From NCBI GenBank assembly GCA_049647265.1, contig JBARXJ010000047.1, forward strand, positions 56,772-120,771: 64,000 bases of DNA. The letters run 5' to 3'. Position numbers and translations under genes: made by a program. The stretch's first letter is position 1. Each line of letters starts with the position of its first letter. The notes beneath the pieces are model-generated. The model saw nothing but the letters and a program-made list of their open reading frames with translations, was not told the DNA's origin and did not search any database. The stretch comes from JAAURB01 sp049647265. GTDB taxonomy: Bacteria; Cyanobacteriota; Cyanobacteriia; Cyanobacteriales; Microcoleaceae. This document shows, piece by piece, positions 46,488 through 55,133 of this stretch.

Positions 46488-48212
46488 ATGACAAGAGTTA
46501 ATTTAAAAAAAATTATTCATAAGACCGAATTACAAGCTATTATTGCTCAGCTTACCGACTCAGCTAATAGTCAAATTTGTATTCAGCAGGCAAACGGAAA
46601 GATCCTCATGGGGAAAATGCCAGAAAATGATCGAGGTGATTGTCGATATCCGATTCTATTAGCAGAAAACTCGATAGGCTGGGTGATTGGGGAGCAGCAC
46701 TCTGAAGTAATTGCTTCGATTATTTCCTATGCAGCTCAACAAGAATTTGAAAAAAAATCTTTAGCCAATGAACTTTTGGAAAAGTATCAAGAAATCGATC
46801 TGTTTCAAGATATTTCTAATCAAGTTAATGCCAGTTTAGATTTACATGAACTGTCTCAATTTGTGATTGAAGCCGCTGTTAATTTACTAGAGTCTACTCA
46901 GGGTTATATTTTTCGGGTCAATTCCTCAATCGATCAGATTGATATTCTTTCAGCAGTCGGCGAAGGCGTTGAAAATCAGCAGTTATCAGTACTCGGAAAA
47001 ACCTTAATTGAGAATATAATGGCGGGACATCAAGGAGAAATTATTAATAATATTACTGCTGATAGTAGATTTCAAATAGATAATTTCCGAGTTAGTTCTC
47101 TTGTTTGTGTGCCATTAAAAACAAAAGAAAAAATTGTGGGTGTCATAGCAGTGGGGAGTGAGACAGAAGTTAATTACACCACAGAACATTTAAAAGGATT
47201 GATGCTACTTGCCTCTCAAGCCGCAACCGCAATTGAGAAAGCTCTCTTGTATAAAAAAAGTTGTAAAGCGGCTCAAAAAGCTCAGAAACAAGCTGAAAAA
47301 CTACAGCAAGCTTTACAGAAATTACAACAAACCCAGGCTCAACTCGTTCACAGTGAAAAAATGTCCAGTTTAGGACAGATGGTAGCAGGAATTGCTCATG
47401 AAATTAATAATCCAGTTAATTTTATTCATGGTAATCTCAGATATCTTTATGACTACACCCAAGATCTATTAAATCTTGTCTCTTTATATCAAGAACAATT
47501 TCCTGAATCCACAACAGAAATTAAGGAAATAATAGAAGAAATAGAATTTGATTTTTTACTAACCGATCTGCCTAAATTACTCTCTTCTATGAAAATAGGA
47601 ACGGATCGAATTAAAGATATTGTAGTGTCTTTACGAAATTTTTCCCATTTAGGAAAAGCCGAAAAAACATCAATTGATATTCATCAAGGAATTGAGAGTA
47701 CTTTATTAATTTTAAATAGTCGATTAAAAGCAAAAAATAGTCAAACAGAAGTTAAAGTCATAAAAAATTATGGAAATGTGCCTGCTGTTGAGTGTTATGC
47801 CGGACAACTGAATCAAGTTTTAATGAATATTATTAGTAATGCAATTGATGCCATGGAAGAGTCTAATCAGCAACGCCAAGCTTCAATCATTCAGATTTCA
47901 ACTCAGGTCGTCAATTCAGATTGGGTCGCAATTCGGATTAAAGATAATGGCCCCGGAATTCCAGAAGATGTGATCCAAAAAATCTATGATCCATTTTTCA
48001 CCACAAAGCCAATCGGTAAAGGGACAGGTTTAGGGATGGCAATTAGTCATCAAATTATTGTCGAAAAACATAGAGGTATACTGGAATGCGTCTCACAGCC
48101 GGGAGAAGGAACAGAGTTTTTAATTCAAATTCCGATTAAAATTTCTCATCTTGAAAAAGTCGGAAAAGTTGTGAGCTTAGAATCGAATGAATTAGCATCT
48201 GTGCCAGTCTAA
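46488..48212 (+). CDS. GAF-domain sensor histidine kinase
   Basis: This 574-aa soluble kinase has an unassigned N-terminal segment (1-95), a GAF domain at about 110-250 and a coiled coil at about 255-292. A HisKA domain follows with phospho-acceptor H304 (AGIAHEINNPVNFI). The HATPase domain carries QVLMNIISNAIDAME, IKDNGPGIPED and FFTTKPIGKGTGLGMAIS. There is no membrane segment. The AHEINNP type with a long insert is common in cyanobacteria. The cognate regulator is probably the CheY-like protein downstream; this is inference. Confidence 0.92.
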   Translation: MTRVNLKKIIHKTELQAIIAQLTDSANSQICIQQANGKILMGKMPENDRGDCRYPILLAENSIGWVIGEQHSEVIASIISYAAQQEFEKKSLANELLEKYQEIDLFQDISNQVNASLDLHELSQFVIEAAVNLLESTQGYIFRVNSSIDQIDILSAVGEGVENQQLSVLGKTLIENIMAGHQGEIINNITADSRFQIDNFRVSSLVCVPLKTKEKIVGVIAVGSETEVNYTTEHLKGLMLLASQAATAIEKALLYKKSCKAAQKAQKQAEKLQQALQKLQQTQAQLVHSEKMSSLGQMVAGIAHEINNPVNFIHGNLRYLYDYTQDLLNLVSLYQEQFPESTTEIKEIIEEIEFDFLLTDLPKLLSSMKIGTDRIKDIVVSLRNFSHLGKAEKTSIDIHQGIESTLLILNSRLKAKNSQTEVKVIKNYGNVPAVECYAGQLNQVLMNIISNAIDAMEESNQQRQASIIQISTQVVNSDWVAIRIKDNGPGIPEDVIQKIYDPFFTTKPIGKGTGLGMAISHQIIVEKHRGILECVSQPGEGTEFLIQIPIKISHLEKVGKVVSLESNELASVPV

Positions 48213-48247
48213 CCCTCTCTATTTAATTCGTTTGAAATCTATTAATC

Positions 48248-51208
48248 ATGAAATACTCAAGTTATTTTCTCAAATATCATCGTTTACCAATTTATCAAAA
48301 ATTCTTACTGTCTTTTCTACCTTTATCTCTTTTACTAGGTTTGGTCTTAGGAACATTACATTATGCTAATATCCATGTTAAACGAACCACTTTAAAAATA
48401 AATGAGAAAAAAACAATTCAATTAAAAGCAAATGAAGTTGTCAGCGACCTAGAATTCGTTTTATCAGATTTACTATTTTTATCCGCTGAGAAAAAACTCA
48501 TTGATAACTTAGAGAGTTTTAATCAAAATTCTCTTAAAAATTTAAAATGGAAGCAGGAATTATCTCAAGATTATGTCGCGTTTTCTCGCTATAAAAAGCT
48601 TTACGATCAAGTTCGTGTTCTTGATCTTCGAGGTCAAGAGGTGATTCGGATCAATTACAATGCCGGTCAGCCTGAGATTGTCAAAAATGAAAAATTACAA
48701 AATAAAGCTAATCGTTATTGGTTTGAGGGTACATTAGAACAAAACAAAGAACAAATTTTTATTTCTCCCTTAGATCTTAATATAGAAAATGGAACCATTG
48801 AACAGCCTCTTAAACCCATGATTCGTTTTGGTATCCCAGTATTTGATCTTCAGGGTGAAAAACAAGGAATTGTTGTACTTAATTATTTAGCTCAAAAATT
48901 TATTGATAATCTCGAGATAGAAAATGTCAATCATCAAGCTAAAATTTTGATGTTAAATCATCAAGGATTTTGGCTAAAAGGATTTAAGCCGGAGGATGAA
49001 TGGGGTTTTATGTATCCTGACAGGCAAGATCGAACCTTTCAACAACGATTTCCAGAAGAATGGCAAACAATTAATCAGGCTGACTCAGGACAATTTGAAA
49101 CGAAGAATGGATTATTTACATTTATCACAATTTATCCATTAAAACAGGCTCAATTCAATAACCCTAACGAAGCTTTAGCGAATCAAAATCAGGAAATATC
49201 TTCTGAATATGCCTGGAATATTGTAGGATATATTCCGCCAACTGTGCTTAGAGATCAATACTATAATTCTCTAGAAATGTTTTTAAGTTTGTATTTAGGG
49301 TTATTGGTATTAGTTGGAGTCGGTAGTTGGCTGGTTGCTATCTCTCAGGCTCATCGCCAATTAGCAGATAGTAATCTTCAAAAAACTTTAGCGGACTTAA
49401 CTGTAATTATTAATAATCTGATCGATGGCTTATTAGTTGTCGATCAACAAGGACATATTACCCGATTTAATCCTAGCTTTTTGCAATTATTTGATTTAGA
49501 ACAAGATCAAATTCTTAATCAAGATATTAGCAGTCTAGGTCAATCTAATTTGACTCAGTTAATTCAGCAAACTCAGGCAGATTCTCAAGCAGTGGTGAAA
49601 ACTGAATTTGAGCTGAGTAAAGGACGAATAGGACTCGCAATTGTGACTTCTATTCTTCAAAAAAATCATTCAAATTCACAGTCTGAAAGTATCGGTTCAC
49701 TGATTTTAATTCGTGATATTACAAATGAAAAAGAAATTGATCGAATGAAAACAGACTTTATTGCCACGGTTTCCCATGAGTTACGAACCCCTCTAACTTC
49801 TGTATTGGGATTTGCTTCAATTATCCAGGAAAAACTCGAAGAAAATATTTTTCCCTTACTCCCTCAAGAAGATCGTAAAACGAAGAAAACAATTAGAAGA
49901 GTTAGAGATAATTTAAATATTATTGTATCTGAAGCAGAGCGACTAACTTCCCTAATTAATGATGTTTTAGATATTGCTAAAATGGAAGCTGGGAAGGTAG
50001 AATGGAATATGCAATCGATTTCAATACAAGAAGTTATTGATCGAGCCTTGGCAGCGACAGCTTCTTTATTTGAAACTAATCAATTAGAACTCAAAAGAGA
50101 AATTGAATCTGATTTACCAGAAATCATTGGAGATCGGAATCGCTTAATTCAAGTGGTGATTAATTTAATTTCTAATGCAGTTAAATTTACCGAAATAGGT
50201 TCTATTACTTGTCGCGCTGAAGTCGATGATCATCAGATTCGAGTCAGTATTATTGACACGGGTAGTGGAATTGCACCCCAAGATCAACATTATGTTTTTG
50301 AGAAGTTTAAACAGGTCGGTGAAACCTTGACAGATAAACCAAAAGGAACGGGTTTAGGACTGCCAATTTGTCAGCAAATTATTGAATATCATGGTGGATT
50401 AATATCACTCGAAAGTACTCTAGGTCAAGGTAGTAATTTTTCTTTTACAGTGCCAATTCCAACGAAAAATCATTCTTTAAAAGAAAACAATATCCTTCAT
50501 GCCGATCATTTAATCGACCAAATCAAAGATTATTCAGTTCCTATACCTGTATCCTCTTCTAATGAACAATTTACTATTTTAATTGTTGATGATGATCCTC
50601 ATATCCGAGAATTTCTTAAACAATTTCTAGAAGCGGAAAATTATCAAGTCAAACAGGCAAAGAATGGTATAGATGCCATTAATCAAGTCAAAGTAGTCAA
50701 GCCCAATCTAATTATTTTAGATGTGATGATGCCTCAAATTAATGGTTTTGAAGTAGCAGCAGTAATGAAAAATAATCCAGAGACTCGAGATATTCCAATT
50801 ATTATGCTTTCAATTGTAGAGGATCGAAATCAAGGGTATAAATTAGGGATCGATCGGTATTTAACAAAACCTATTGATACAAAAGGATTGATACAAACGA
50901 TTAAGTTATTAGTATCGAGAGGTGTTTCCAACAAAAAAGTTTTAGTGGTCGATCAAGATGCTTCTGCCGTGATGACGGTCTCTCAAGTTTTACAAGCTCA
51001 AGGTTATAATATTGTGGAAGCTTCCAATGGCGAAGAATGTATTGAAAAAGCCATTTCTACTCAACCTGATATGATTCTTGTTGACTCTCTTTTGTCCCAA
51101 GAACATGATTTGATTCAAACTTTACGGTTTGAAAAAGGATTAGAAAATGTTGTTTTTGTTCTAATGGGGGATGAGCAAAATCATAATAATGACTCAGCCG
51201 AAAAATAA
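48248..51208 (+). CDS. Hybrid histidine kinase with two receiver domains
   Basis: This 986-aa membrane kinase starts with a transmembrane helix (about 17-36) and an extracytoplasmic Cache-like sensor domain to about 340. A second helix spans about 346-367. A PAS domain follows (NLIDGLLVVDQQGHITRFN). HisKA has H510 (TVSHELRTPL) and HATPase has NLISNAVKFTE and KGTGLGLPICQQI. REC1 is complete, with phospho-acceptor D825 (LILDVMMPQ, read here as IILDVMM) and a Lys in LTKPID. REC2 has D946 (ILVDSLL) but ends before the conserved Thr/Lys region and may be a pseudo-receiver. The gene starts 35 bp after the GAF kinase. Confidence 0.92.
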   Translation: MKYSSYFLKYHRLPIYQKFLLSFLPLSLLLGLVLGTLHYANIHVKRTTLKINEKKTIQLKANEVVSDLEFVLSDLLFLSAEKKLIDNLESFNQNSLKNLKWKQELSQDYVAFSRYKKLYDQVRVLDLRGQEVIRINYNAGQPEIVKNEKLQNKANRYWFEGTLEQNKEQIFISPLDLNIENGTIEQPLKPMIRFGIPVFDLQGEKQGIVVLNYLAQKFIDNLEIENVNHQAKILMLNHQGFWLKGFKPEDEWGFMYPDRQDRTFQQRFPEEWQTINQADSGQFETKNGLFTFITIYPLKQAQFNNPNEALANQNQEISSEYAWNIVGYIPPTVLRDQYYNSLEMFLSLYLGLLVLVGVGSWLVAISQAHRQLADSNLQKTLADLTVIINNLIDGLLVVDQQGHITRFNPSFLQLFDLEQDQILNQDISSLGQSNLTQLIQQTQADSQAVVKTEFELSKGRIGLAIVTSILQKNHSNSQSESIGSLILIRDITNEKEIDRMKTDFIATVSHELRTPLTSVLGFASIIQEKLEENIFPLLPQEDRKTKKTIRRVRDNLNIIVSEAERLTSLINDVLDIAKMEAGKVEWNMQSISIQEVIDRALAATASLFETNQLELKREIESDLPEIIGDRNRLIQVVINLISNAVKFTEIGSITCRAEVDDHQIRVSIIDTGSGIAPQDQHYVFEKFKQVGETLTDKPKGTGLGLPICQQIIEYHGGLISLESTLGQGSNFSFTVPIPTKNHSLKENNILHADHLIDQIKDYSVPIPVSSSNEQFTILIVDDDPHIREFLKQFLEAENYQVKQAKNGIDAINQVKVVKPNLIILDVMMPQINGFEVAAVMKNNPETRDIPIIMLSIVEDRNQGYKLGIDRYLTKPIDTKGLIQTIKLLVSRGVSNKKVLVVDQDASAVMTVSQVLQAQGYNIVEASNGEECIEKAISTQPDMILVDSLLSQEHDLIQTLRFEKGLENVVFVLMGDEQNHNNDSAEK

Positions 51209-51224
51209 TTAGGAGACTGAACTC

Positions 51225-51602
51225 ATGGATAAGAAAATTTTAATTGTTGATGATGAACCTAATGTTAGAATTTTGATGGAACAAGTTTTGGAGAAGTTAG
51301 AGGATGAAGGCGTTGAGTTGTTACTTGCGGTCAACGGTCAAGAAGCATTAGAAACCATTCAAGCCGAAACACCCGATCTGGTTTTTTTGGATGTGATGAT
51401 GCCTAAAATGAATGGTTTAGAAGTTTGTCGCCGGGTTAAAGATGAACCCAGCCTACAAAACACTTATATTATTATTTTAACCGCAAAAGGACAGGAATTT
51501 GATAAACAAAAAGGGCTTGATGTCGGAGCAGATTTATATATGACAAAGCCATTCCGCCCGAAAGATGTGTTAGAAAAATCGAGGGAAGTTTTAGGACTCT
51601 AA
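51225..51602 (+). CDS. CheY-like single-domain response regulator
   Basis: This 125-aa receiver domain has acidic residues in VDDEPN, phospho-acceptor D56 (VFLDVMMPKMNGLEV), the Thr in IILTAKG and Lys in MTKPF. There is no output domain. It lies 16 bp after the hybrid kinase with GGAG ahead of its ATG, so all three signalling genes likely form an operon. Its last 12 bp overlap the convergent GNAT gene. Confidence 0.95.
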   Translation: MDKKILIVDDEPNVRILMEQVLEKLEDEGVELLLAVNGQEALETIQAETPDLVFLDVMMPKMNGLEVCRRVKDEPSLQNTYIIILTAKGQEFDKQKGLDVGADLYMTKPFRPKDVLEKSREVLGL

Positions 51603-52106
51603 TGTCACTTTAGCAGTATCTAAGCGCAGTCCTAAAATCGCTAAATCTTGTTCTCTTTCATCCAATTGAGCAATACGAGGTAAATGCCCCCATTGCTGAA
51701 ACCCAAACTTTTTAAACAGTTTAATACTGGGAATATTGTGGGCAAAAATGAATGCCATTAATGTTTTTAATCCTAGTTGTGGACTGCGCTGAATTGCTTC
51801 AGTCAGTAATGTCTTTCCAATCCCTTGACCTTGATAACCGGGACGAATATAGATACTTAATTCTGCGGTTGCCTGATAAGCAGGACGACCATAAAAGGAT
51901 TGAAAACTTAACCAACCGACTATTTTATCCTCTATTTCTAGCACCAAAATAGGACGAGAGTTTGGGGAATGTTCTTCATACCATTGCAGCCGACTTTCTA
52001 CAGAAATCGGTTCTAAATCAGCCGTTGCCATCCGTCCAGGTACAGATGCATTATATATCTCTACAATCGCCGGTAAATCCGTCATGACCGCATCTCGAAT
52101 ATTCAT
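51591..52106 (-). CDS. GNAT-family N-acetyltransferase, phosphinothricin acetyltransferase-like
   Basis: The protein is about 171 aa. It begins MNIRDAVMTDLPAIVEIYN and has the acetyl-CoA loop RPGYQGQGIGKTLL. LKTLMAFIFAHNIPSIKLF resembles the Pat/Bar branch, whose members acetylate small amines or methionine derivatives. ATG 52142 would add 12 residues not seen in relatives, so I choose 52106. The 3' end overlaps the response-regulator gene on the other strand. Confidence 0.85.
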   Translation of the reverse strand: MNIRDAVMTDLPAIVEIYNASVPGRMATADLEPISVESRLQWYEEHSPNSRPILVLEIEDKIVGWLSFQSFYGRPAYQATAELSIYIRPGYQGQGIGKTLLTEAIQRSPQLGLKTLMAFIFAHNIPSIKLFKKFGFQQWGHLPRIAQLDEREQDLAILGLRLDTAKVTLES

Positions 52107-52256
52107 CGTAGTTGCATAACCCTGAACTAAGCAATTCCCCATGACCTCAATTAAATATTTGAATGAATTTAAGTTAGTTTAATCAGGATTCGGTGTCTTT
52201 TTAAAGTATCCTAGAATACAAAAGATCAAAATTTATATCTATAGGAGGAGATTTAA

Positions 52257-53849
52257 TTAAGAATTAAATGAGTTAGTATTCCCTCTATTTTTCCACAAAT
52301 AGAATGATACAATTATACTACTTAAAATAATCAGCATGGGTGTTAACCAATCCCCCCAACGAACATAAAGAGTTTGAGTTGTGCGGCGATAAATTAGGTC
52401 TGTATGAGTCGCATAAGTATCTTGTTTAGATATCCAGATTGTTTCACCTTTGGGGTTAACAATTGCAGAATATCCTGTATTGGTTGCCCGCACTGTCCAG
52501 CGATTCATTTCGATTGCCCTCATCACATCTTGTGCATGATGTTGTGCTAACATTGCTGAGGTATAATGGGCATCATTCGATGCAGTTACAATCCATTCTC
52601 CACCATTTTTAGCTTGCTGTTGAAAATGTCGGGAAAATGCAGAATCATAACAAATACCGACAATAACTTTTCCAAAAGGTGTTTTAAATTGTTGATTGGG
52701 TTTGCCTTTGATTAAATGAGCATCTAAAGGAGAAAGACGATCAATCCATTGTCCTAATATACTTTCAAACGGAATATATTCCCCTAATGGCACTAAATTA
52801 ACTTTATCATACTGACTAATCGTTTGCCCTTCACTATTAATCGCTAATAAACTATTGGTTAACCGATTTCCCACTTGACTAAAACCACCTAAAAAAGCCA
52901 AGACTTTTTCTTGTAAAATAGCTTGATAAAAAGAACTATTACGCCGAGTTTGTTCTGTCCATAAAAACGGTAAAGCTGTTTCGGGTGTAATCACAACATC
53001 AACACCTTGACTTGCCAAAGCTTTATATCCCTTTGTATATCCATAAATTGCCTGTTGCCATCCGATAGAATTCAGCTTAATTTTATTCGGAATATTGCCT
53101 TGAATAATCCCAACTTTTACTACATTTTCAGGTAAATCATTTAAGGGTTGACGATAAAGAGAAAAACCAATTCCATGAAAAATAGTAAATAAAATAATAG
53201 GAACGATGAAAAACTGATAGCGTTTTTTTGAATAATTAACTAAACTTTGATTTATTCCTTCTGCTATCACACCATTAATGATAACAATTGCAGCCGTAAT
53301 CGTATTGGGCCCCGAAATTTGTCCGAGATGAAGAATTGCTAAATTCCCATAACTTTGAGTATAGGCAAAAGAAGACCACCATAACGGTGTATGACTCCAA
53401 AGCAATTCTAAACCACACCATAACGCTGTGCCTACTAAAACTCGACTCAGAATTAACCCTAACTTCGATATATTTTTAGACTGATGTTTATAATTTAAAA
53501 AGCCACAAATTAACGAAAAAATCCATACCCAAGTAATTGTTAATCCCGTTCCCCATGCTGTAATAAAAATCCAACAAAATAGTGCAGTTGCTAAACTTGC
53601 CAGCCAAGGAACCCCCATCCAAGTCATGGGATGAATTCCAGTAATCCAAAATATAGTTAATCCATAATAACCGACTGCCCAAGCTATTGCAGAAGTGATT
53701 AATAAACTCTGTTTTTCTTTCTGTTGAATAACGATGAACCATAACGGAACAAACGCGAACCAAGGTAATATCCAAACCCCCCAAGGTTCGGCTCCCAACC
53801 CCATTAAAATCCCACTTATAAATGTAATAATCCAGTAGTACTTACACAT
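52257..53849 (-). CDS. lnt: Apolipoprotein N-acyltransferase
   Basis: This protein of about 530 aa adds the third acyl chain to lipoproteins. N-terminal membrane helices (ISGILMGLGAEPWGVWILPW) precede a carbon-nitrogen hydrolase domain. Its triad is the Glu in VVITPETALPF, the Lys in YDKVNLVPLGEYIPF and the Cys in VGICYDSAF. A last membrane helix closes the protein. ATG 53849 is chosen; an upstream start at 53921 would overlap the DUF5615 gene by 20 bp and add an untypical leader. Confidence 0.92.
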   Translation of the reverse strand: MCKYYWIITFISGILMGLGAEPWGVWILPWFAFVPLWFIVIQQKEKQSLLITSAIAWAVGYYGLTIFWITGIHPMTWMGVPWLASLATALFCWIFITAWGTGLTITWVWIFSLICGFLNYKHQSKNISKLGLILSRVLVGTALWCGLELLWSHTPLWWSSFAYTQSYGNLAILHLGQISGPNTITAAIVIINGVIAEGINQSLVNYSKKRYQFFIVPIILFTIFHGIGFSLYRQPLNDLPENVVKVGIIQGNIPNKIKLNSIGWQQAIYGYTKGYKALASQGVDVVITPETALPFLWTEQTRRNSSFYQAILQEKVLAFLGGFSQVGNRLTNSLLAINSEGQTISQYDKVNLVPLGEYIPFESILGQWIDRLSPLDAHLIKGKPNQQFKTPFGKVIVGICYDSAFSRHFQQQAKNGGEWIVTASNDAHYTSAMLAQHHAQDVMRAIEMNRWTVRATNTGYSAIVNPKGETIWISKQDTYATHTDLIYRRTTQTLYVRWGDWLTPMLIILSSIIVSFYLWKNRGNTNSFNS

Positions 53850-53901
53850 GATTTTGATAATAATTTGTATCAATTTCAGTGAAATCAGGTAGCATGATAT
53901 T

Positions 53902-54252
53902 TTAAAGGGGTAACTTTGCAATACGATTAGTCCAGTCCTCTGCGGTTGACACTACCCATATCAGTAATAGTTCTTCAATAGCAATTTCAATCGATAGCTT
54001 TCTAGAAATGATAAGAACTCCAGAACATTGATTATTACTAATGAACTTAGCAAATTCTGATGGCATTGTTCTACGATCATGACTCACAAGAATCCGTCCT
54101 TGTTGTGCTGCAATTGCTAAGACTTCCTGATCTTTAACACCTTCTAATCTAGCTTCATAAGCTGTTTGAAAATCAATGGTCGGTTCTTGTCGTAAAAGAC
54201 CTGTTACGATCATCTGATTTAAATCAGCATCAGCTTGGTATAGAACAGTCAT
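53902..54252 (-). CDS. DUF5615 PIN-like protein (putative toxin)
   Basis: This 116-aa PIN-fold protein of the DUF5615 family has acidic residues in QADADLNQMIV, VKDQEVLAIAAQQGRILVSHD and a C-terminal LLLIWVV segment. Its start codon overlaps the stop of the DUF433 gene (ATGA, 54249-54252), a coupling typical of toxin-antitoxin pairs. By analogy with VapC it may be an RNase. No member of the family is characterised to my knowledge, so the toxin role is inferred. Confidence 0.8.
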   Translation of the reverse strand: MTVLYQADADLNQMIVTGLLRQEPTIDFQTAYEARLEGVKDQEVLAIAAQQGRILVSHDRRTMPSEFAKFISNNQCSGVLIISRKLSIEIAIEELLLIWVVSTAEDWTNRIAKLPL

Positions 54253-54578
54253 AACTCTACTGACTTTCCTGCTGTTTTAGCTGTCATCAACTTATCATAC
54301 AAAGCTGGATCAGTTGTTTGCAAAGGTTGAGGCATTGCATCAAATGCGGCTTCCTCAGTTGCTAGGTAAATATCAATCTCACCACGATTTGCTAAATAAA
54401 AAGTAATCGCTCCATACACTTGCTCCAGTGTCAACAATGGAAAACACTGAACAATACTTTCAGGTGATAACCCCTTTTGGAAAGCATAAACAATTGAATC
54501 AAGAGAAATTCGAGTTTCTCCTATCCAGTAGACTTCATTTCTATGCTCTACATAGGATTTAGCGGCTAAAACTGACAT
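54249..54578 (-). CDS. DUF433 protein (putative antitoxin)
   Basis: This 109-aa protein contains a DUF433 helix-turn-helix (RISLDSIVYAFQKGLSPESI, then CFPLLTLEQVYGAITFYLAN). DUF433 proteins commonly precede DUF5615 genes and are thought to be VapB-like antitoxins. It is translationally coupled to the downstream gene. Length is at the usual upper end for the family. Confidence 0.82.
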   Translation of the reverse strand: MSVLAAKSYVEHRNEVYWIGETRISLDSIVYAFQKGLSPESIVQCFPLLTLEQVYGAITFYLANRGEIDIYLATEEAAFDAMPQPLQTTDPALYDKLMTAKTAGKSVEL

Positions 54579-54684
54579 AGATCTCTTTTATCCTTAACTC
54601 TCTCTAATTCTAATCTAAAATTACTTTAACTCACTCTGGTGTGTCCTAATAGCCTCTGTGGTTAATACTCCTAATCTCTCAATC

Positions 54685-55071
54685 TCAGCAACTCTTTTGG
54701 GAACTCCAACTCTGCAAAATTTGATTAATTTTTTCAGCCAATTGAAAATATAAATCCGTTAACCCACCCGCATCATGAGTGGTTAAATTAATCGTGACTT
54801 GATTATAAGAAATAGCTAAATCTGGATGATGACCCAAAGCCTCCGCCGGTTCAACTAAACAACTAACAAAACTCACTGACTCAATAAAATTATTAAACCG
54901 ATGCGTATAAATTAAAGCTTGTTCTTGCTGTTTCCATCGGGGTAAATTCTGCAACTTATCAGTAATTTCTGCATTACTTAAAGATGGATTCTTCGCCACT
55001 TGAATTGATGTAGGATTAATAGCAAAAAAAGGAATAATTAAACTGAGTCCAAACAGGAATAAATGATTCAT
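54685..55071 (-). CDS. Pterin-4a-carbinolamine dehydratase with N-terminal signal peptide
   Basis: The C-terminal 95 residues are a complete PCD/DCoH domain: LSNAEITDKLQNLPRWKQQ, the active-site EALGHHPDLAISYN and LTTHDAGGLTDLYFQLA. The N-terminal 27 residues (MNHLFLFGLSLIIPFFAINP and onward to QVA) look like a Sec signal peptide. Usual PCD enzymes are cytosolic and recycle the biopterin cofactor. Export would put this one in the periplasm or lumen, which is unusual. A later start is unlikely because no Met follows before the domain. Confidence 0.85.
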   Translation of the reverse strand: MNHLFLFGLSLIIPFFAINPTSIQVAKNPSLSNAEITDKLQNLPRWKQQEQALIYTHRFNNFIESVSFVSCLVEPAEALGHHPDLAISYNQVTINLTTHDAGGLTDLYFQLAEKINQILQSWSSQKSC

Positions 55072-55101
55072 AGATTAGTTTGAGTTTAACTTAAAGTTAT
55101 T

Positions 55102-55122
55102 GGGTGCGTGAATTACGCACCC
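55102..55122. repeat. Hairpin between gyrA and pterin dehydratase
   Basis: GGGTGCGT (55102-55109) pairs with ACGCACCC (55115-55122) over a 5-nt loop, followed by TACC. It is the same dispersed type as 40789-40845. It may also end the gyrA transcript. Confidence 0.7.
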
Positions 55123-55133
55123 TACCATTTTAT

